A DNA stretch of 9,886 nucleotides from DATHSN01 sp035464115 (GTDB taxonomy: Bacteria; Actinomycetota; Acidimicrobiia; Acidimicrobiales; SKKL01): contig DATHSN010000313.1 of the NCBI GenBank assembly GCA_035464115.1, positions 1-9,886 on the forward strand, written 5' to 3'. Both the position numbers and the translations under genes were made by a program. Numbering within the stretch: position 1 is the first letter of the stretch; each line of letters begins with the position of its first letter. A model generated the notes under the pieces. It was not told the DNA's origin, ran no database searches, and was given only the letters and a program-made list of their open reading frames with translations. Shown piece after piece: positions 6,181 through 9,886 of the stretch.

Positions 6181-6216
6181 TGTAACACCCGAGGACGGGG
6201 TCGCGAAGTGCACAGC
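6181..6216 (+). promoter_or_regulatory. ECF-type promoter element, copy C (6217 operon)
   Basis: TGTAAC (6181-6186) is followed after 13 nt by GTCGCGAAGTGCACAGC (6200-6216), directly abutting the ATG at 6217. With CGAAGT (6204-6209) as the -10 the spacer is 17 nt and transcription would begin at or next to the start codon, implying a leaderless or nearly leaderless mRNA; no ribosome-binding site is visible, in agreement. Confidence 0.6.
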
Positions 6217-7173
6217 ATGGACACCCGCGGCGAGTCCCCCGGCCACCAGACGCGACGATCACCTCGTCGTGGTCGACGCTGGGCGCTGCTCGCGGTCGTG
6301 GCGGTGGCCGCCGTCGTGTTCGTCGCCGGGGTGGTGCTGGTCGGATCGCAGGACTCACCCGACGGCGGTCAGGTGTCGCTGGCGGACCTGGCGCCACCCG
6401 GGCAGTGCGCGATGTTCGACGATCTCGACCTGGGCGGGGAGCCGCTGTCGAGCGGGCTGGTCGCCGGTACGAGCATCGGGCCGCTGTGGATGGTTCTGCT
6501 CGACTCACCCGAGCTCTCGGCAGCCGTCGCCGCCCAGCTGATGCACCCCGATCTGGTTGAGCCCGGCTTCGCGGTGTGGGCGCTGCCCCGCCAGGTCGAC
6601 CCTGACGGCGGGATGGTGTCGTCGAACGAGACCGCCCGCAGGTTCAGCGACTGGCCACCGGCCACCGTCGATCTCGCCGCGGGGGTGGTCGCCACGCTGG
6701 AACGCTGCGCCCGCTGGGCCCCCGGGGCCAGCGGCCCCCCATCGGTCGACGCGCTCGGCGATCTCGGCGACGGGATCGAGGTCGTCGCCGCCAACGACGA
6801 ACGGCCCTACGCGGTCGCGGTGCGTTCCCGCCGCGTCGACGACGGCACCCAGCTGATCTGTGTCGAGCTCACGCTCACCGACTCGAGCGCCACCGGCTGC
6901 GGCGTCGGCGTCGAACCCATCTCGGTCGCGACGACCAGTGGACCCGACGGCACCTGGACGTTCGGGAGCGCCCCACCAGACGCCACCATCGTCGAGTTCT
7001 CCGACGGCGACCACGTCGTCGCCACCGCGACCGTCATCACCAACCCCGCGCTCCCACAGCTCGGTGCGTGGGCCACCGACCAGTCGACCAGCGACGCCCG
7101 GTTCGTCACCGCCCATGACGACACGGCCAACCCCATCGCTGCCGTCGCGACTTTCGGCTGGGACGAACCGTGA
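6217..7173 (+). CDS. Membrane-anchored exported protein of unknown function
   Basis: The 318-residue product starts with an Arg-rich arm (HQTRRSPRRGRRW) and one membrane segment at about residues 23-43 without a lipobox cysteine, so it is likely an N-terminally anchored protein with a 270-residue outer domain. The outer part holds four cysteines (the first at residue 64) that could form disulfides. It contains a helical-looking middle (LSAAVAAQLMHPDLVEPGFAVWALPRQ; TVDLAAGVVATLERCARW) and a beta-rich C-terminus (GPDGTWTFGSAPPDATIVEFSDGDHVVATATV). I recognise no family. GTG at 6208 is an in-frame alternative start, but it lies within the promoter element. It is divergent from the sigma gene, and its stop overlaps the start of the small gene at 7170. 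Confidence 0.78.
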   Translation: MDTRGESPGHQTRRSPRRGRRWALLAVVAVAAVVFVAGVVLVGSQDSPDGGQVSLADLAPPGQCAMFDDLDLGGEPLSSGLVAGTSIGPLWMVLLDSPELSAAVAAQLMHPDLVEPGFAVWALPRQVDPDGGMVSSNETARRFSDWPPATVDLAAGVVATLERCARWAPGASGPPSVDALGDLGDGIEVVAANDERPYAVAVRSRRVDDGTQLICVELTLTDSSATGCGVGVEPISVATTSGPDGTWTFGSAPPDATIVEFSDGDHVVATATVITNPALPQLGAWATDQSTSDARFVTAHDDTANPIAAVATFGWDEP

Positions 7174-7313
7174 CCAACCACGAAGTCCACGGCCGGCGCC
7201 ACACCGGCGCGAGCGCCCTTCGCGAAGTCATTCGTCCATCACGTGAGCGCCGACGCATGGAATTCGACCCGGGCTCGGCCGGCGTCGCCAAGCTCGCCCA
7301 GCGACAACCATGA
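7170..7313 (+). CDS. Small 47-residue protein coupled to both neighbours
   Basis: A GTG at 7170 overlaps the TGA of the preceding gene (GTGA), and its own TGA at 7311-7313 overlaps the ATG of the next (ATGA). The product, 47 residues, is basic in its first 30 residues (RR at 9-10, RERRR near 25-29), with an ATG at 7257 as an internal alternative giving an 18-residue peptide. It has no membrane segment, signal peptide or cysteine. I recognise no family. The two exact 4-nt overlaps are the evidence that it is translated, at least as a coupling link that carries ribosomes from the 6217 gene into the 7310 gene, neither 7170 nor 7310 having a clear ribosome-binding site. Confidence 0.5.
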   Translation: MTNHEVHGRRHTGASALREVIRPSRERRRMEFDPGSAGVAKLAQRQP

Positions 7314-8185
7314 GCGACCCGGGGGACATCACGACGGTGACCGCAGGGTCAGACCGCCGAGGGTGGATCGCGGCGGTCGCGGTCGCGTTGGTGGCTGGTG
7401 TGGTCGTCGGAGCGGCGCTGTCGAGCGACGGCGAGAGCGCTGCGCCTCCCGAGCCGACACCACCACCTGTTGTCGGCGACTCGGACCCGGAGGTCGATCC
7501 TGCCGACGGGTGGCTGGTGGTGCTCGACGGGACCGCCACCGTGCTCGGCGACCAGCTGGTGTTCTCGGTCGGCTCGATGAGGGACACGATCGTGGTGGCC
7601 TCCGAACGGCCCGACCGCAGGCTGTTCAACATCGACGTCGGCACGCTGCTTCACCGCTGGGACGAGACCTTCGACGGCGGCCCGGCGACCGCCGCGCTCA
7701 TGTGGGACCACAGCACCGGGTTCTTCGCAGCCAACATCGAGCTCACCCGACCCCGTTTCGAGCGCGGCAGTCTGCGCTTCGACTTCCAGCCCGCCGCCAC
7801 CACCATGTGGATCGACCTGCAGTTGAGGGCATCGGAGCCGCCGATCCCCGAGTCGATCAGCGCAGCCCGGCTGTTGATCGACGCCGCCACGTTCGCTCCG
7901 TTCCGCCAGCCTCACATCTGCGAGCTCGACGTGCGGCCCCGGTTCGACGAGATCACCGCCGAGATCGTCGGCGGTGGTGTCCCGTCAGCGACCACCATCG
8001 ACTGGGGCGACGGCACCACGACCGTGCTCGCCGCAGGCGAGCGCACCGCAACCCACACGTTCGAGGTCCCCGCCGGCGAGACACGGACGTTCACGGTGAG
8101 CGCCAGCGGAGGCTGCGATTCGAGCGAACCCATCTACGTGGCTGGTCCACCCCTCGGGGGAGAGCCCCAGCGCGGGGCGCCGTGA
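7310..8185 (+). CDS. Membrane-anchored protein with C-terminal PKD-like domain
   Basis: The 291-residue product has a short cytosolic arm, a membrane segment at about residues 18-37 (GWIAAVAVALVAGVVVGAAL), a Pro/Glu/Asp-rich linker (40-66) and two outer parts. Residues about 67-195 form a domain I cannot name (LVVLDGTATVLGDQLVFSVGSMRDTIVVASERPDRRLFNIDVG). Residues about 205-275 look like a PKD/Ig-type beta sandwich, with the hallmark Asp231-Trp-Gly-Asp-Gly235 and a closing THTFEVPAGETRTFTVSA. Cys204 and Cys269 bracket that domain and may be disulfide-linked. PKD domains usually bind other surface proteins or polysaccharides. It appears to be the last gene of the operon starting at 6217, and its start overlaps the small gene before it. 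Confidence 0.8.
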   Translation: MSDPGDITTVTAGSDRRGWIAAVAVALVAGVVVGAALSSDGESAAPPEPTPPPVVGDSDPEVDPADGWLVVLDGTATVLGDQLVFSVGSMRDTIVVASERPDRRLFNIDVGTLLHRWDETFDGGPATAALMWDHSTGFFAANIELTRPRFERGSLRFDFQPAATTMWIDLQLRASEPPIPESISAARLLIDAATFAPFRQPHICELDVRPRFDEITAEIVGGGVPSATTIDWGDGTTTVLAAGERTATHTFEVPAGETRTFTVSASGGCDSSEPIYVAGPPLGGEPQRGAP

Positions 8186-8242
8186 CGCGAGAGACCCCGG
8201 CAACGCACCCAACATGTCGGGGTTGCTGTGACTTGGAGGGGT

Positions 8243-8740
8243 ATGGACGGCGGGCCGGAGGGGTTCTCGGGGTGGTACGCCCACCAGCATCCTCGGGTGT
8301 TGGGGATGCTGGTCGCGCTGTCGGGACAACCCGACGTGGCGGCCGAGGCGACCGACGAGGCGTTCGTGCGGGCCTTCGAGCGGTGGGCGCGGGTGAGGGT
8401 GATGGACTCGCCGCAGGGGTGGGTGGCGCGGGTCGCGCTCAACGAGCTGCGCCGCCGGATGCGGCGCCGCAGCCTCGAGCAGCGGCTGCGGTGGCGGTGG
8501 GTCACCCGCCCCGACGCAGAGGTCGTGGTGTCCGACGCCCAGCTGTGGGTGGCGGTGCGGGCCTTGCCGGAACGCCAACGCGAGATGGTGGTGTTGCGCT
8601 ACGTCGCTGATCTGGCCGAGGGCGACATCGCCGCGGTGTTGGGGGTGAGCCGCGGGACGGTGGCGTCGACGCTGTCAGACGCCCGGCGGCGTCTGGCCGG
8701 GGTGCTCGACCACCAGGAGGTGGAACGTGGACACGCTTGA
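8243..8740 (+). CDS. Second ECF-type RNA polymerase sigma factor
   Basis: A 165-residue sigma-70-family protein. Region 2 lies at about residues 8-80 (FSGWYAHQHPRVLGMLVALSGQPDVAAEATDEAFVRAFERWARV, then SPQGWVARVALNELRRRMRRR). Region 4 lies at about 102-155 (VRALPERQREMVVLRYVADLAEGDIAAVLGVSRGTVASTLSDARRRLAGVL). It is shorter than the sigma factor at 5385-6053 and has little local similarity to it, so this is not a recent duplicate. The ATG at 8243 has GGAGGGG at 8235-8241 very close upstream; GTG 8228 is an in-frame alternative. The final 14 nt overlap the next gene, the usual sigma/anti-sigma arrangement. Confidence 0.9.
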   Translation: MDGGPEGFSGWYAHQHPRVLGMLVALSGQPDVAAEATDEAFVRAFERWARVRVMDSPQGWVARVALNELRRRMRRRSLEQRLRWRWVTRPDAEVVVSDAQLWVAVRALPERQREMVVLRYVADLAEGDIAAVLGVSRGTVASTLSDARRRLAGVLDHQEVERGHA

Positions 8741-9886
8741 GAACGCCGGGCGTCGCCTGGTCGCCTCGCCCACCCGGGGGCCGTTGCCCGTCGAGCGGAT
8801 CGCCAGGCGGGCCCGGGCGCGCCGGCGGCGCCGCCGCACGATCGAGGCGCTGACGGTGCTGGTCGTGGCCGGCCTCGCCACCATCGCCGTCACCGCGATA
8901 ACCGGGGATCGCGACGAGCTGGTCACCGTCGACGAGTCCCTCACCGGCGACAGCCTCGGCGCGCTGTTGGCGCAGCTGCCCCCCACCAGCGACGGTGGGG
9001 CGTGGATGGAGGTGTCCGTGCTCGACACCGCCGCGATCGCCGACGCCTGGGGGATCGGTGAGCCCGGGTCGGTCGGGTTCGCCGACGCGGCCGCCCGGGT
9101 CGTGGGCCGCGACACGCTGTGGTCATCGGGAGCCACCAACGACGAGGTGCGCGCCCAGCTCGGGATCGACCCCGACGGCTTCGAGTGGCTCGCCCAGGTC
9201 GGCTACCAGCCCGGCGCCGGTGCCCCCGATGTGCTGTTGGTCGCCGGTAGCGACGACATCGACCCGGCGGAGGTCGACACCGCGGTGCGAGCGGTACCGG
9301 TGTTCGGGCCACGCACCCGCCAAACCACCGTCGCCGGCCACTCCGTGTATCGCTGGACCGACGGCGACCCCAACGAGATCGACGTGTCCAACGCCGGCGG
9401 GGTGCGGGGCCTCGGTCGGTCCAACGCGCTGGCGGTCACCGACGGGTGGATGGCGTGGACCGTGTTCCCCGACACCGCCACCGCCACCGTCGAAGCCCGC
9501 ACCGGCACCGCACCGACCCTCGCCGAGGACCCCACCATCCGACGCCTGTGGGACACCGTCGCCGACATCGACCCCCACGGCCTCCTGTTCGCCGTCGCCG
9601 CCCCCGCCGGGAACGGGTGGGAAGCGACCGGACGGCTCGCATACGCATGGCGGACCACCCCCACCACGGGCGAGATGCGCATCGCCGTCGACATCGACAT
9701 CACCAACGGCGACACTGCGGTCATCGACCAGATCGTCGACGCGCTCGCCGCCTGGAACCCCACCCGCGACGACACCCTGGTCGCCGTCACCCTCACCGGC
9801 GACCTCGACCAGCTCGCCGCCGACGCCCGAGCCCTGCTCCCCATCCTGCTGAACCGCACGCAACCCGTCCCCTTCACCCCCTTCCC
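8727..9886 (+). CDS. Membrane protein, probable anti-sigma factor of the second sigma (3' truncated by window)
   Basis: The frame opens at GTG 8727, with AGGAGG at 8715-8720 placed 6 nt upstream inside the sigma gene, and stays open to the window end (386 codons seen, no stop). The product has a cytosolic arm of about 38 residues that is strongly basic and cysteine-free (RRARARRRRRR at 27-37), one membrane segment at about 39-58 (IEALTVLVVAGLATIAVTAI) and a long outer domain. The outer part carries Trp/Gly and Asp-rich strands (GGAWMEVSVLDTAAIADAWGIGEPGSVGFADA; GYQPGAGAPDVLLVAGSDDIDP) and may continue well past the window. The overlap with a sigma gene, the small arm and the topology suggest an anti-sigma role; the outer domain is not recognised and could be the actual sensor. 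Confidence 0.75.
   Translation, partial: MDTLENAGRRLVASPTRGPLPVERIARRARARRRRRRTIEALTVLVVAGLATIAVTAITGDRDELVTVDESLTGDSLGALLAQLPPTSDGGAWMEVSVLDTAAIADAWGIGEPGSVGFADAAARVVGRDTLWSSGATNDEVRAQLGIDPDGFEWLAQVGYQPGAGAPDVLLVAGSDDIDPAEVDTAVRAVPVFGPRTRQTTVAGHSVYRWTDGDPNEIDVSNAGGVRGLGRSNALAVTDGWMAWTVFPDTATATVEARTGTAPTLAEDPTIRRLWDTVADIDPHGLLFAVAAPAGNGWEATGRLAYAWRTTPTTGEMRIAVDIDITNGDTAVIDQIVDALAAWNPTRDDTLVAVTLTGDLDQLAADARALLPILLNRTQPVPFTPF

Noticed and set aside
7126..7152. A fourth match to the shared promoter element: GCCAAC, 12 nt, GTCGCGACT.
   Set aside because: It lies inside the coding sequence of the 6217 gene, lacks the GTA of the -35 box, and the next genes are already linked to the upstream operon by 4-nt overlaps.
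7181..7229. Partial repeats of the promoter 3' block (CGAAGTCCAC at 7181-7190, TCGCGAAGTC at 7220-7229) and the palindrome CTTCGCGAAG at 7218-7227.
   Set aside because: No AAC-type -35 is found at 16-17 nt upstream of either, and both are codons of the small gene at 7170-7313.
7243..8610. Long plus-strand frame across the PKD gene and second sigma gene, including a GTGA overlap at the PKD stop.
   Set aside because: Arg-rich shifted-frame reading that crosses two well-supported genes; the GTGA there is a chance match.
8995..9863. Long frames on both strands over the second anti-sigma gene.
   Set aside because: One is Pro/Thr/Ser-rich and the other Gly/Val-rich, both shifted or antisense readings of the frame opened at 8727, which has a strong ribosome-binding site and a membrane segment.

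Overview
The window is very GC-rich, with G/C-heavy third codon positions, frequent GTG starts, 4-nt gene overlaps and lipoboxes suited to Gram-positive cells. It reads as a chromosomal segment of a high-GC actinobacterium. The class Acidimicrobiia is my best guess from overall style, but the sequence alone does not prove it. I see no transposase, tRNA, rRNA or CRISPR array.

Left part (1-2393): the 3' end of an L-2-hydroxyglutarate oxidase gene (lhgO); a single-cysteine (Prx6-type) peroxiredoxin with a dyad-symmetric operator candidate over its promoter; and a beta-lactamase-family serine hydrolase that may be translated from a leaderless mRNA. Hairpins fill the convergent gap that follows. 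Middle (2394-3604, minus strand): a GNAT acetyltransferase and an unrecognised 127-aa protein whose 5' end may be frameshifted.

Right part (3790-9886): an envelope/signalling cluster. On the minus strand an ECF-type sigma factor (6053-5385) overlaps by 4 nt a single-pass membrane protein, its probable anti-sigma factor (5388-4696). Two plus-strand operons flank the pair. One encodes two small lipoproteins (3863-4216 and 4213-4641). The other encodes a membrane-anchored exported protein (6217-7173), a 47-aa small protein (7170-7313) and a membrane-anchored PKD-domain protein (7310-8185), the three joined by 4-nt overlaps. A second, unrelated ECF sigma gene (8243-8740) and its overlapping membrane anti-sigma candidate (8727 to beyond the window) follow.

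The main discovery is a shared promoter-like element, (C/T)GTAAC, then 12-13 nt, then GTCGCGAA(C/G)T. It occurs three times: before the lipoprotein operon, before the sigma/anti-sigma operon, and before the 6217 operon. The last two copies are divergent and almost mirror images. The element has the layout of an ECF promoter (AAC core at -35, 16-17 nt to a CGAA(C/G)T -10). The simplest model is that the first sigma factor transcribes itself, its anti-sigma factor and both adjacent envelope-protein operons as one local regulon, released by an unknown envelope signal. The functions of the output proteins are unknown.
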